DNA of 64,000 nt, from assembly GCA_963713085.1 (NCBI GenBank), contig CAVQKQ010000013.1, positions 186,001-250,000 on the forward strand. The letters are read 5' to 3'. The notes beneath the pieces were generated by a model. The model was not told where the DNA came from, ran no database searches, and worked only from the letters and a program-made list of their open reading frames with translations. Positions 16,254 through 25,514 of the stretch are shown piece after piece. Made by a program: the position numbers and the translations under genes. The stretch's first letter is position 1. The number at the start of each line of letters is the position of its first letter. This stretch comes from PFJX01 sp963713085 (GTDB lineage: Bacteria > Pseudomonadota > Gammaproteobacteria > Burkholderiales > Thiobacillaceae).

Positions 16254-17210
16254 TTATTTGGAACCGGCGGGACTGGGCTCGGCAGCGGCGGGGGCGGTTG
16301 GTGCGGGCGCGGCCGACTCAGCCGGGGCGGCGGGGGCGGTTGACTCGGCCGGCGCGGCTGGTTCCGTCTTGGCGGCCTCGCCGTAGCCTGCTTCATACTC
16401 GATCTTGGCCTTCTCGCGCAGTTGCTTCAGCTCCGCCTCCGCGGCCGCACGCTTTTTCGCGTTGATCAGGTAGCGCACTATGGCCGGCTTTGCCTGCTCC
16501 TGGGTCAGGGGCTGGCCCTGGGATGCGGCGATGACCACCACATCCAGCGTCTTGCCGTTCACCACGGTCATGGCCTGGCCGTCCTTCATCTTGGCAAAGC
16601 GCGACAGGATCTCCATCGGCAACTGCTCGGACGTCTTGACCGACTGGCTGACCCGGGCCTCGATCTTCTGGTCCTTGAGCCACTGCACGAAATCATTCAG
16701 ATTCTTGGCGCCGGCCAGGTGCGACTTGATCTCATCAAGCCGGTCACCGGCTTGAACGTTGATCTCCTGCAGCCGATAGATGCGACGTTCCGAGAACAGG
16801 GCGGGGTTCTTGGCATAGTAGTCGGCGATCTCGGCATCGGTAGGCTGGGGAGTATCAGCGGTGACCTTCTGCAGATAGACCCTGGCAAGCACCTGCCGGC
16901 GGGCCGTTTCCAACTCCTGCACCACCTGGGGATCGCTGTCCATTTTGTCTGCCACGGCCTTCTGGGCCAGGATATGCCGATCAATGAGGGCATTCAGGAC
17001 CTTGCCGGCAGCCGCCTGGGATTGCTCCGGTGCAAGATTGCCCAGCTTGGACAGCTCACTGTCCAGCTGCTCCACCGTGACCGCCTCGCCGTTCACCTTG
17101 GCCGCCACCTGTGCGTCGGACTTGGCGCCCGGCTTTTTGTCGCAGCCTGCCAGGGACAAGGCCATGGTCAGGGCCAGAACGATCATTCCGATCGGGTAAA
17201 TCTTGCGCAT
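16254..17210 (-). CDS. EpsD-family peptidyl-prolyl isomerase lipoprotein
   Basis: 318 aa starting MRKIYPIG after a GAGGAATCAA site; an upstream in-frame start adds 21 unsupported residues. A lipobox (LSLAGC, Cys about residue 23) predicts a lipid-anchored periplasmic protein. The middle is SurA/PrsA-like: VNGEAVTVEQLDSEL, LIDRHILAQKAV, then the parvulin-like domain (YAKNPALFSERRIYRLQEIN). The last 45 residues are a low-complexity Ala/Pro/Glu/Ser tail with repeated AAPAES. EpsD proteins usually sit in exopolysaccharide clusters, but no such cluster is visible here, so a general outer-membrane chaperone role is equally possible. Confidence 0.75.
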   Translation of the reverse strand: MRKIYPIGMIVLALTMALSLAGCDKKPGAKSDAQVAAKVNGEAVTVEQLDSELSKLGNLAPEQSQAAAGKVLNALIDRHILAQKAVADKMDSDPQVVQELETARRQVLARVYLQKVTADTPQPTDAEIADYYAKNPALFSERRIYRLQEINVQAGDRLDEIKSHLAGAKNLNDFVQWLKDQKIEARVSQSVKTSEQLPMEILSRFAKMKDGQAMTVVNGKTLDVVVIAASQGQPLTQEQAKPAIVRYLINAKKRAAAEAELKQLREKAKIEYEAGYGEAAKTEPAAPAESTAPAAPAESAAPAPTAPAAAEPSPAGSK

Positions 17211-17331
17211 TTGATTCCTCGCTGAGTAAGAGTGGAAGTAAGCATTGCACCGGCCGGATCCAGGCCGGGCCACTGCCCGGTTATCCGAGTATTGTCTTGA
17301 ATATGCCGCTTAACCGCAAACGACCCTTCAC

Positions 17332-18735
17332 CTAGAGCACGCTCGCGGCATGATCCGCCAGGCGGGAACGCTCGCCCCGGGCCAGGGTGATATGGCCGCT
17401 GTGGGGCCAGCCCTTGAAGCGGTCCACCACGTAGGTCAGGCCGGAACTGCCCTCGGTCAGGTAGGGGGTGTCGATCTGGGCGATGTTGCCCAGGCACACC
17501 ACCTTGGTACCCGGGCCGGCCCGGGTGATCAGGGTCTTCATCTGCTTGGAGGTCAGGTTCTGGGCCTCGTCGATGATGAGGAACTTGTTCAGGAAGGTGC
17601 GGCCGCGCATGAAGTTGAGGGACTTCACCTTGATGCGGGAACGGATCAGGTCCTGGGTGGCCGCCCGGCCCCACTCCCCGGCCTCCTCGTCGGTCTTGTT
17701 AAGCACGTCCAGGTTGTCCTCCAGGGCGCCCATCCAGGGTGTCATCTTCTCCTCCTCGGTGCCGGGCAGGAAACCGATGTCCTCGCCCACGGGCACCGTC
17801 ACCCGGGTCATGATGATCTCGCTGTAGACCTTGCTTTCCAGGATCTGGTTAAGTCCGGCCGCCAGGGTGAGCAGGGTCTTGCCGGTCCCGGCCTGGCCCA
17901 ACAGGGTGACGAAGTCGATGTCCGGATCCATCAATGCGTTGAGCGCGAAGTTCTGCTCCCGGTTGCGCGCCGTGATGCCCCAAACGCTGTTCTTGCCATG
18001 GGTGAAGTCCCGCACCGTGACCAGGGTGGCGGTATTGCCGGCCACCTCGGTGACCCGGGCATGGAAGGGGTTGGGACCCTCCTGCCAGACGAACTGGTTG
18101 ACCAGCAGGGTGGCGCAGAGGGGACCTGTGACCTTGTAGAAGGAACGCCCGTCCTTCTGCCAGGACTCCATGCCCTTGCCGTGCTTGTCCCAGAAATCAG
18201 CCGGGAGCTCGGCGATGCCGCTGTAGAGCAGGTCGGTGTCTTCCAGCACCTTGTCGTTGAAATAGTCTTCCGCCGGCAGTTCCAGGGCACGCGCCTTGAT
18301 GCGCATGTTGATGTCCTTGGATACCAGGACCACTTGGCGGCCCGGCTGCTGCTCCGCCAGATAGGCCACCACCCCGAGGATCTGGTTGTCCACCTTGCTG
18401 TAGGGCAACACTGCGGTGACATCGCTGGTGATCGGGTGGGTCTGGAGGAACAGCCGACCGGTGGCGGCCTTGTGGCTGAAATCGGCCAGGGGCGCGCCTT
18501 CCTGGATATTCAGCTCGGCGGCGCTGACGATCTCCTCCAGGAAGCGGGTGACCTGGCGGGCATTGCGCGCCACCTCGGTGACGCCCTTCTTGTTGTGATC
18601 CAGTTCCTCCAGGGTCGCCATCGGCAGGTAGATGTCGTGCTCCTGGAAGCGGTAGAGGCAGGTAGGGTCGTGCAGTAAAACGTTTGTATCGAGGACGAAC
18701 AGCTTGTTGAGCTTCTTGCCGGACTTGCGTGCCAT
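17332..18735 (-). CDS. PhoH family protein with N-terminal PIN domain (PhoH2/YlaK type)
   Basis: 467 aa from ATG 18735 (MARKSGKKLNKLFVLDTNVL). An upstream in-frame codon at 18807 would overlap the peroxiredoxin gene and is not supported. N-terminal PIN ribonuclease-like domain: FVLDTNVLLHDP, LEELDHNKKG. C-terminal PhoH ATPase: LLGQAGTGKTLLTLAAGL (Walker A) and FLIIDEAQNLT (Walker B), then RAGPGTKVVCLGNIAQID. Related proteins are RNA helicases/nucleases; the physiological substrate is unknown. Same strand as bcp upstream (31-base gap), so possibly one transcript. Confidence 0.88.
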   Translation of the reverse strand: MARKSGKKLNKLFVLDTNVLLHDPTCLYRFQEHDIYLPMATLEELDHNKKGVTEVARNARQVTRFLEEIVSAAELNIQEGAPLADFSHKAATGRLFLQTHPITSDVTAVLPYSKVDNQILGVVAYLAEQQPGRQVVLVSKDINMRIKARALELPAEDYFNDKVLEDTDLLYSGIAELPADFWDKHGKGMESWQKDGRSFYKVTGPLCATLLVNQFVWQEGPNPFHARVTEVAGNTATLVTVRDFTHGKNSVWGITARNREQNFALNALMDPDIDFVTLLGQAGTGKTLLTLAAGLNQILESKVYSEIIMTRVTVPVGEDIGFLPGTEEEKMTPWMGALEDNLDVLNKTDEEAGEWGRAATQDLIRSRIKVKSLNFMRGRTFLNKFLIIDEAQNLTSKQMKTLITRAGPGTKVVCLGNIAQIDTPYLTEGSSGLTYVVDRFKGWPHSGHITLARGERSRLADHAASVL

Positions 18736-18766
18736 CTGGGCGGCTCCGTGTGGATGCGGGGAGGGG

Positions 18767-19225
18767 TTAGGAGAGACCACGAACGAATTCGAGCACCTGC
18801 CGGGCATGGCCGGGCACCTTCACGCCGCGCCAGGCCTTGGCGATTCCGCCGTCCGGGGCGATCACGAAGGTGCTGCGCTCGATGCCGCGCACCTGCTTGC
18901 CATACATGTTCTTCAATTTCATGACGCCATATAGCTCGCAAACCTGTTCATCGGGATCTGACAGCAGTTCGAAGGGGAACCCTTGCTTGGCCTTGAAGTT
19001 CTCGTGGGATTTCAGACTATCCCGGGAGATGCCGAAGACCCGACAGCCCAGGGCCTGGAACTGCGGGTACAGGTCGCGGAAATCCTGGCCTTCGGTGGTA
19101 CAGCCGGGCGTGCTGTCCTTGGGGTAGAAGTAGAGGACGACGGGGTGTCCTCGGGTGGAACTCAGTTTGAAGCTGTTGCCGCCGGTGGCGGGCAACTCGA
19201 AATCCGGCGCTGCCTGGTCTTCCAT
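18767..19225 (-). CDS. bcp: Peroxiredoxin, Bcp/PrxQ type
   Basis: 152 aa from the ATG at 19225 (MEDQAAPDFELP); an upstream start at 19255 would add ten residues. The thioredoxin-fold signature PKDSTPGCTTEGQDFRDLY contains the peroxidatic Cys. The second Cys found five residues later in E. coli Bcp is absent, so it is a 1-Cys type or uses another partner Cys (LGCRVFG or VCELYG). It reduces hydroperoxides in the cytoplasm using thioredoxin. Confidence 0.9.
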   Translation of the reverse strand: MEDQAAPDFELPATGGNSFKLSSTRGHPVVLYFYPKDSTPGCTTEGQDFRDLYPQFQALGCRVFGISRDSLKSHENFKAKQGFPFELLSDPDEQVCELYGVMKLKNMYGKQVRGIERSTFVIAPDGGIAKAWRGVKVPGHARQVLEFVRGLS

Positions 19226-19361
19226 CGTGCTCTCATGGGAATTGGTCGCGGCCATTATCCGCGAGGCCAGGGAAAAGCGGCAACTTCATGGTGTAGACCG
19301 GTTTTCCGAGACAGGTTCGGCATTCCCGCTGTCACGCCGTCATGGGCAAGCAAGGCGGTGG

Positions 19362-20681
19362 CTAGTAGCGACGCCGCAATACCGGCCGCTGGCGCCGGAA
19401 CATCAGGGCCAGCACCAGCAAGGTGAAGACAAACCAGACAGGCAACAGCGCCAGGGCGCCAGTGAAGCCATCCCCGGCGCTGCCCGTGTCCCGGTAGGCG
19501 CGCAGGGCCAGGGCAAACAGCAGACTGACGAAACCGTAGCCCAGGTTGAAGGCCAGGCCCTTGAAGGACAGTACCGTGGCCCGGTGGCGGGAATCCACCG
19601 CCGCATTGAGGTAGTGGGATACCGCGAAACCCATGGCGGCAATGGCGGCGCCCAGGGGCAAGACGAACGCCACGCCCCAGACGGGAATGCCCAGCGCCAC
19701 GCCCACCAAGCCGAACAGGGCCAGGACCGCAAGGACGGCGTAGCTGCGCAGCAAGGAACCACTTGTCACCAGCCGCCGCGCCAGGGGCGAGACCCCCATG
19801 CCCAGGCCGGCCAAGACCGCGCCGATGAGGCCGTAGCTGGCCTCCGGCAGCCCGATCAACCGATAGTAGGTGCTGCCGAAGGTGAGAAACAGCCGGACCA
19901 CGCTGTCGATGAGCAGGCCGGCGATGATGACGAACAAGGCCAGGGGCGTGCGGGCGATCCAGGCTCCCGCCTCCAGTACCGATGCCAGCGCCTGCTTGGC
20001 GCCGGGAATGGATGTCCCCGCCGCTCGGGACGGCTCCCGCATCCCCAGGGTGACAGCCAATACTCCCAGGGCGACGATCAGATTGAGATAGATGGGGAAA
20101 CGCAGGGTGGTGCCCTGGTCGAATCGGAATACCAGGCCGAGATGGGCCGCCAACCGGCTGAGCAAGTCCGGATCATAGACGGCGCTGCCCACCAGCATGG
20201 CGAAGACCATGCCCACCGCCTGCCAGCGCATCACCCGGGCCAGCACCCGGGGCCATTCGCCGGCCCGGCCTTCCTCGGCCAGGGCGTCATAGGCCAGGGA
20301 TTCATCGGCACCACTGGCCAGGGCCTCCGCCAGACCGCTCAGGCCACGGTTGACCAGGCAGAACAGGAACAGCACCCGACCGCCGTTCAGGGGCGCGACG
20401 CATAGCACCGCCATCTCCGCCACCATGCAGGCACCGGCCGCCACCACCAATGGGCGTCGGCCCAAGCGGTCCGCCAGGGCGCCGGACGGTACCTCCGCAA
20501 ATACAATGACCAGGGCCCAGACGAAGTTCAGCAGGGTGTACTGGGTGGCGGACAAGCCCAGGTCGAGAAACAGGATGGCCAGGACCGGGTAGTAAAAGCG
20601 GGAATTGAACAGGACGCGGAATAGCACGAACTGCCGGCAGTTGCGGTCGGCCAGGGTCCGGGCGGGGGCGCTGTCCGGCAA
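19362..20681 (-). CDS. Major facilitator superfamily transporter
   Basis: 439 aa with about twelve hydrophobic segments. The MFS loop 2-3 signature appears as PSGALADRLGRRPLVV. The first codon is TTG; no ATG lies close by in frame, so the true start could be slightly different. The substrate cannot be read from the sequence. It stands alone, divergent from def, with 187 bases between. Confidence 0.8.
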   Translation of the reverse strand: MPDSAPARTLADRNCRQFVLFRVLFNSRFYYPVLAILFLDLGLSATQYTLLNFVWALVIVFAEVPSGALADRLGRRPLVVAAGACMVAEMAVLCVAPLNGGRVLFLFCLVNRGLSGLAEALASGADESLAYDALAEEGRAGEWPRVLARVMRWQAVGMVFAMLVGSAVYDPDLLSRLAAHLGLVFRFDQGTTLRFPIYLNLIVALGVLAVTLGMREPSRAAGTSIPGAKQALASVLEAGAWIARTPLALFVIIAGLLIDSVVRLFLTFGSTYYRLIGLPEASYGLIGAVLAGLGMGVSPLARRLVTSGSLLRSYAVLAVLALFGLVGVALGIPVWGVAFVLPLGAAIAAMGFAVSHYLNAAVDSRHRATVLSFKGLAFNLGYGFVSLLFALALRAYRDTGSAGDGFTGALALLPVWFVFTLLVLALMFRRQRPVLRRRY

Positions 20682-20867
20682 GGGCCGCCCCTCAGTCGCG
20701 GGAGGGATTGTTATGGGGGTTCACGAACCGCATCGACGTCTCCATTTCGGCCCGCCCTCCTCGCAATACGGCGGGATACGATAACCCGGATCGCAGTGCA
20801 GTTGGCTATCGCTTGGGCTGTGGGCACAATGGAGATCCGCATATTCCGATGCCGTACCAATCCCACC

Positions 20868-21389
20868 ATGACTATCCGGACCCTCCTCAAGATGGGCGAT
20901 CCCCGCCTGCTGCAGCCCGCCGAGCCGGTCACGGTATTTGATGGGTCGGAGTTGCACGCGCTTATCGCCGACATGTTCGACACCATGGCGGCGGCGGACG
21001 GGGTGGGCCTGGCGGCGCCCCAGATCGGCGTCGGCCTCCAGGTGGTCATTTTCGGCTGCGAGAAAAGCGAACGCTACCCGGACGCGCCGCCCATTCCCGC
21101 CACCATCCTGGTCAATCCGGTCATCACCCCCCTGGGCCCGGAGGAAGAGGAAGACTGGGAAGGCTGCCTGTCGGTGCCCGGCATGCGCGGCATGGTGCCC
21201 CGCTTTCGGCGGATCCGCTATCAGGGTTTCGATCCGGCGGGCCGCCCGCTCGACCGTAGTGTGGAGGGTTTCCACGCCCGGGTGGTGCAGCACGAATGCG
21301 ACCACCTGATCGGCAAGCTCTACCCCATGCGGATACGGGACCTCACCCGCTTCGGCTTCACCGAGGCGCTGTTCCCGGAACTGGATTAA
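20868..21389 (+). CDS. def: Peptide deformylase
   Basis: 173 aa from ATG 20868 (MTIRTLLKMGDPRLLQPAEP); an upstream in-frame codon at 20796 is not supported by the family. All three active-site motifs are present: GVGLAAPQIG, EGCLSVPGM (metal Cys) and QHECDHLIG (HExxH). It removes the formyl group from nascent proteins. This is not the usual def-fmt pair, so it may be a second deformylase. Confidence 0.92.
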   Translation: MTIRTLLKMGDPRLLQPAEPVTVFDGSELHALIADMFDTMAAADGVGLAAPQIGVGLQVVIFGCEKSERYPDAPPIPATILVNPVITPLGPEEEEDWEGCLSVPGMRGMVPRFRRIRYQGFDPAGRPLDRSVEGFHARVVQHECDHLIGKLYPMRIRDLTRFGFTEALFPELD

Positions 21390-21460
21390 CCCTCCAGGGA
21401 AAGCCTCGCCCACCATGATTCACCGCCACGGACCCGGACAAATCCCATGAAGGCGCCTGC

Positions 21461-22132
21461 ATGTTTCTAGGCCACTTCGCCGTGGGCTTCGGCGCCAAGG
21501 CAGCCACCCCAAGGGTTTCCCTGGGCACCCTGTTCCTGGCCGCCCAATTCGTCGACCTGCTCTGGCCCACCCTGTTGATGTTGGGCCTGGAGCGGGTGCG
21601 CATCGATCCGAACCATCCCCCCGGACCACCCCTGGAATTCACCCATTACCCCATCTCCCACAGCCTGCTGGCGGTGGTGGGCTGGGGGCTGTTGCTGGGC
21701 GTCCTCTATTTCCTGATCCGGCGCGACCGCCGGGGTGCCTGGGTGGTGGGGCTGTGCGTGCTGAGCCACTGGCTTCTGGACCTGTTGGTCCACTACCCGG
21801 ATCTGCCCCTCTACCCCGGCGCCTCGCCCTTGGTAGGGCTACGGCTCTGGTCCTTCCCGATCCTGGAAATGGGTTTGGAACTGGTTATGTTCGCCTGGGG
21901 CATAGTGCTCTACCTGCGCGTCACCCGTCCGGTCGATGCCACCGGCAAATGGGCCTTGGCCGGGCTGGCACTGTTTCTCGTCGCGATCCAGCTCGCCAAC
22001 GCGGCCGGCCCGCCGCCACCCAGCGTCTACGCCTTGGCCTGGGTCGGCCAGGCCCAATGGCTGTTGGTGGCCTGGGCCTATTGGGTGGACCGCCACCGGC
22101 AGCCCCTCGTCCAGAGCCACCATCAGGGCTGA
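21461..22132 (+). CDS. Integral membrane protein of unknown function
   Basis: 223 aa with about six hydrophobic helices. Conserved-looking polar residues sit at helix ends: QFVDLLWP, THYPISHSLLAVVG and LSHWLLDLLVHYPDLPLYP, which contain several His/Asp, as in membrane-bound metal-dependent hydrolase-like proteins of the YdjM/DUF457 kind. I cannot assign a substrate. It begins 71 bases after def on the same strand. Confidence 0.6.
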   Translation: MFLGHFAVGFGAKAATPRVSLGTLFLAAQFVDLLWPTLLMLGLERVRIDPNHPPGPPLEFTHYPISHSLLAVVGWGLLLGVLYFLIRRDRRGAWVVGLCVLSHWLLDLLVHYPDLPLYPGASPLVGLRLWSFPILEMGLELVMFAWGIVLYLRVTRPVDATGKWALAGLALFLVAIQLANAAGPPPPSVYALAWVGQAQWLLVAWAYWVDRHRQPLVQSHHQG

Positions 22133-22279
22133 ACACCCGGCCCACGGTCTGGCCCAGCCAATCCAATCATCCTGGATCCGACGCCGGCCTTTTCCGCGAA
22201 CTCGGTAACACCCGGGACGAATAAATGCCGACCAATCGCGCGGACCGGACCGGGGCCCTTTACTTTCCCAGAAAGCGGA

Positions 22280-22627
22280 TCAGCTCGCTTCCTTCTTCAA
22301 CTCCATGATCGCGGTCACGGTCTCTTTTGAAGCCATGGCAAAGGTACCCGACAAGGCGGACTTAGCGCCTGCACGGTCTCCGTTTTCGACCTTTTTCACC
22401 ACATCGGCGGCACAGACGTGGAAATTGGCGTGTTTCTTGACGAGATCCTGGTAATGCGGCGCTGCTTTGTATTTCGCGCCATCCCCGTATATCCATTTAC
22501 CGAGATCGCAAAGATTGTCCTTACAGATCGTCGCGCTGCTCAGCTGTTCGGAACTGACCCCGTCGATAAACTGGCTCAGACGTACTTTCCATTTGATATG
22601 GGCTGCAATGGCATCGTCGAAATTCAT
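22280..22627 (-). CDS. Stand-alone CZB (chemoreceptor zinc-binding) domain protein
   Basis: 115 aa from ATG 22627, with AAGGAG upstream; longer in-frame starts would overlap the chemoreceptor. The CZB pattern is clear: AAHIKWKVRLSQFIDG (first His), CDLGKWIYG (the Cys/Trp segment) and HANFHVCAADVV (paired His). CZB domains bind zinc tightly and are normally fused to the end of chemoreceptors or cyclases. Here the domain is a separate gene 25 bases after a chemoreceptor that lacks one, so it probably acts in trans on that receptor. The pairing is inference from position. Confidence 0.85.
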   Translation of the reverse strand: MNFDDAIAAHIKWKVRLSQFIDGVSSEQLSSATICKDNLCDLGKWIYGDGAKYKAAPHYQDLVKKHANFHVCAADVVKKVENGDRAGAKSALSGTFAMASKETVTAIMELKKEAS

Positions 22628-22652
22628 GGCATGTCTCCTTTGTAAATGGACT

Positions 22653-24281
22653 TCAGATAATGAACCGCCCCACGAGTGCACTGAGGTTGCGAGCCAATTC
22701 GTCAATATGCTGGATTTTTGCCGCCGTTTCATTGAAGGCGCTGTTATTTTCGTCGGCGATGCGAGCAATCCCCTCGACCTTCTCCGTATTCTCGACGCAA
22801 GACTGAGACTGCTCCTTCAGGGAAATTGCAATTTCGTTGACCTGTTTCGAAACGTGGTCGACCCCGGTCTGGATCTGGTTTATCGCTTCGCCCGCCTGTT
22901 GGGCCAGCGCCGTCCCCTCGGTTACGCGCTTGACGCCATCCTCGATGCCGTCAATGGCCCGCCGCGTGCCCTCCTGTATTTTCCCGATCATCTGGGTGAT
23001 TTCCTGGGTCGACTTTGCGGTGCGTTCCGCCAGTTTGCGCACTTCGTCAGCCACCACCGCAAAGCCCCGACCCTGCTCTCCGGCGCGCGCGGCCTCGATG
23101 GCGGCGTTGAGCGCAAGCAAGTTGGTCTGATCGGCAATATCCTTGATGACACTGACAATCGCCGAAATCTGGTCGGATTGCTGACCCAGTTCCTGGATGA
23201 TGCCGGCGGATTGATTCACGGCCGCCGTGATCTCGTGCATCTCTCCGGCGGCGGCATGAATGACTTTGCTTCCTTCGGTGGAAAGTCCCATCGAATCCGA
23301 TGAAACCAGGCGTAAACCCTCCGCCTGATCGGCCAACCCATCAAGGGTATAGGTCATCATCGTCACCTGGGAAGCCATGCCATAAGCTTCCAGGCTCTGT
23401 TGCTGGGAAGACGCGGCAATCTGTGCCGAGGCCTGGGCGAGTTCACCGGAAGTCTGCTGCACCTCCGCCGTACTGTCTTTGACTTCACGCACAATGTTTT
23501 GCAACTTATCCATGAAGTTGTTGAAGGCCATGGCGACGGTGCCGATTTCGTCCTTGCCGGCGACCTTGAGACGGTTCTTCAGATTGCCATCGCCCTCGGC
23601 GATATTCCAAAGGCTGGCGCCCACTTCCTCGATCGGTTTGGATACGGAATGAAGGACGACAAAGTAAACAAAGCCAACGAATAAGACGAGAAATACGGCA
23701 GCGGCGATTGTTGTCCAAAGCCGGAAATCACTGACCGTTTCGTTCATCTTGTCCAGGGAGATCTGCATGCTCACAGCCCCGAGCACCGATCCTTCGGGTA
23801 CGGCATGACAATCGAGGCAGTTCTTACCCAGGTAGTTGCGCTTGGCAATAATGGGAAGAATGGCGAGCAGACTTTCCCTGCCATCGCGGGAAACTATTTG
23901 GAAATACTTCTGGCCCGTTTCCAAGACTGTCTTTTCGGCCGCCGCGTCATTTCCAGCGGGGTCCCACCCCTTGATGCCATATTGTTTGGCCAGCAGTTCA
24001 CTGGAAACGACATGCAGGCCCTTGATTTCTTCCGATTGCTCGACCTGTCCAAGGAACGTCGACAACTGCTGGCCGATCGTTCCGGAGATCATCATCTCGG
24101 TCAAACTGGCCATGGTCAGCAAGAATGTGCTGCCGGAAAAATCCTTGGCCTGAAGGATGGCCATTTCCCGTTGCTTCATCATGGTCCAGGTCACCATGCC
24201 CGTTCCGCCGATCACCATGAACAGGGTGACGGAAACAACAATACGAACCCAGATTTTCTGGTTACGAAGAGTCTGTAGCAT
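22653..24281 (-). CDS. Methyl-accepting chemotaxis protein with periplasmic heme-c motif
   Basis: 542 aa. TM1 at about 12-32, periplasmic sensor about 33-190, TM2 about 191-212, HAMP to about 265, then a full signalling domain with the hairpin-tip motif about residues 390-425 (NLLALNAAIEAARAGEQGRG). The sensor domain is of the DUF3365/Tll0287-like type and carries KNCLDCHAVPEGSVLGAV, a CxxCH motif that would bind covalent heme c in the periplasm. This suggests redox or gas sensing. No C-terminal methylation pentapeptide. Forms an operon with the CZB gene. Confidence 0.9.
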   Translation of the reverse strand: MLQTLRNQKIWVRIVVSVTLFMVIGGTGMVTWTMMKQREMAILQAKDFSGSTFLLTMASLTEMMISGTIGQQLSTFLGQVEQSEEIKGLHVVSSELLAKQYGIKGWDPAGNDAAAEKTVLETGQKYFQIVSRDGRESLLAILPIIAKRNYLGKNCLDCHAVPEGSVLGAVSMQISLDKMNETVSDFRLWTTIAAAVFLVLFVGFVYFVVLHSVSKPIEEVGASLWNIAEGDGNLKNRLKVAGKDEIGTVAMAFNNFMDKLQNIVREVKDSTAEVQQTSGELAQASAQIAASSQQQSLEAYGMASQVTMMTYTLDGLADQAEGLRLVSSDSMGLSTEGSKVIHAAAGEMHEITAAVNQSAGIIQELGQQSDQISAIVSVIKDIADQTNLLALNAAIEAARAGEQGRGFAVVADEVRKLAERTAKSTQEITQMIGKIQEGTRRAIDGIEDGVKRVTEGTALAQQAGEAINQIQTGVDHVSKQVNEIAISLKEQSQSCVENTEKVEGIARIADENNSAFNETAAKIQHIDELARNLSALVGRFII

Positions 24282-24765
24282 TTATCTATTGAGCCGGTGA
24301 CCTGACAACCGACCCGTCTCCTTCATCCATTGTTGAAACGTAAGATTGATACTTGCATCTAACAACAGACCGCCGCTTCTCATCATCTAAACGACTCTAT
24401 GAGCGAACACGCAGTAACTTGAAGCATTTCGTAGACATGTCACCGCCGTTTCAAGTTGGCCCAATATCGGCCACGTCGCTCACAAACTTTAGGGGCAATT
24501 ACAAGTCAATTAATGAAATTTGAAATTTCCGATATATCGACCCGCCACAATGAACATGACAAGATGGCTGTTAAGCGGATCTCTCCGATGATCTTCAATG
24601 TCGATTTCCATGAATCCCTGAAAAACAATCCAATACTGCACAAACGCTTTTAACCCGGATCAGCCAGAAGGCGTCCTTCCAGCACTCCATCTGATTGGCG
24701 TCGAGTCCGGTTTGCAAGAATTTCGTAAACTACCGTTTAACACCCCACTACCATCGACGATCACC
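24282..24765. other. Intergenic region between chemoreceptor and CDF transporter (divergent)
   Basis: The 484 bases hold the promoters of both divergent genes. The middle (24310-24650) is more AT-rich than the surroundings. I found no clear flagellar or sigma-54 promoter, no hairpin terminator and no convincing ORF (a 65-codon plus frame at 24456 has no recognisable features). Confidence 0.5.
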
Positions 24766-25416
24766 ATGCCCTGTGCCTGCGACCATGACTGCTCACTGGA
24801 CGGCCTGCGCCAGCGCCAGGCCGGCACCCTGCGGGCGGTGCTGGCCATCAATGCCGTCATGTTCTTCGTCATAGCCACCGCCGCCCTGTACGGCGGTTCA
24901 GTGGCGTTACTGTCGGACAGCCTGGACAACCTGGGGGACGCCTTCACCTACGCCCTGAGCCTGTACGCGGTGTCCCGGGGAGCAGCGGCAAAGGCGAGGG
25001 TGGCCTTGGTCAAGGGCGGGCTGATCTTCCTGGGGGCCAGCGTGGTGGCGGGTCAGGTCATTTATAAGCTGGCCGTGCCCGTGGTGCCCCAATTCGAGGT
25101 CATGGGCCTATTCAGCCTGCTGGGTCTGGCCGCCAACGGCGTCTGCCTGTACCTGCTCTGGCGCCATCGCCATGAGGACGTGAACATGAGTTCTGTTTGG
25201 GAATGCTCCCGCAACGACATCGCCTCCAACCTGTCGGTATTCGTGGCGGCGGGGGCGGTCTGGCTCACCGGGTCCGGCTGGCCGGACATCCTGATGGCCT
25301 CGGTCCTGGTGGTGCTGTTGATGCGTTCCGCTTTGCGGGTGATCGCCTCGGCCCGGCAGGAACTCCTGGCATCAAGCCGAGCCAAGAAGGAGACAGGTCA
25401 GTTTTACTGCGGATAA
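24766..25416 (+). CDS. Cation diffusion facilitator family transporter (short form)
   Basis: 216 aa from ATG 24766. Cys/His-rich N terminus (MPCACDHDCSLDG), then about six membrane helices. Metal-site regions are visible as SVALLSDSLDNLGDAF (helix 2) and ECSRNDIASNLSVF (helix 5). The cytoplasmic C-terminal domain of most CDF proteins is missing, the frame ending soon after the last helix. It probably exports a divalent cation such as zinc; specificity is not deducible. Confidence 0.75.
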   Translation: MPCACDHDCSLDGLRQRQAGTLRAVLAINAVMFFVIATAALYGGSVALLSDSLDNLGDAFTYALSLYAVSRGAAAKARVALVKGGLIFLGASVVAGQVIYKLAVPVVPQFEVMGLFSLLGLAANGVCLYLLWRHRHEDVNMSSVWECSRNDIASNLSVFVAAGAVWLTGSGWPDILMASVLVVLLMRSALRVIASARQELLASSRAKKETGQFYCG

Positions 25417-25514
25417 CAATGCCTTACCTGGTCACGCAACCGACCGCGCTTCGTTCAGCTGCATGTCCAGTATGAAACCGGCGCCAAGCGCCATCGATTC
25501 CAGGAGGATATTCA

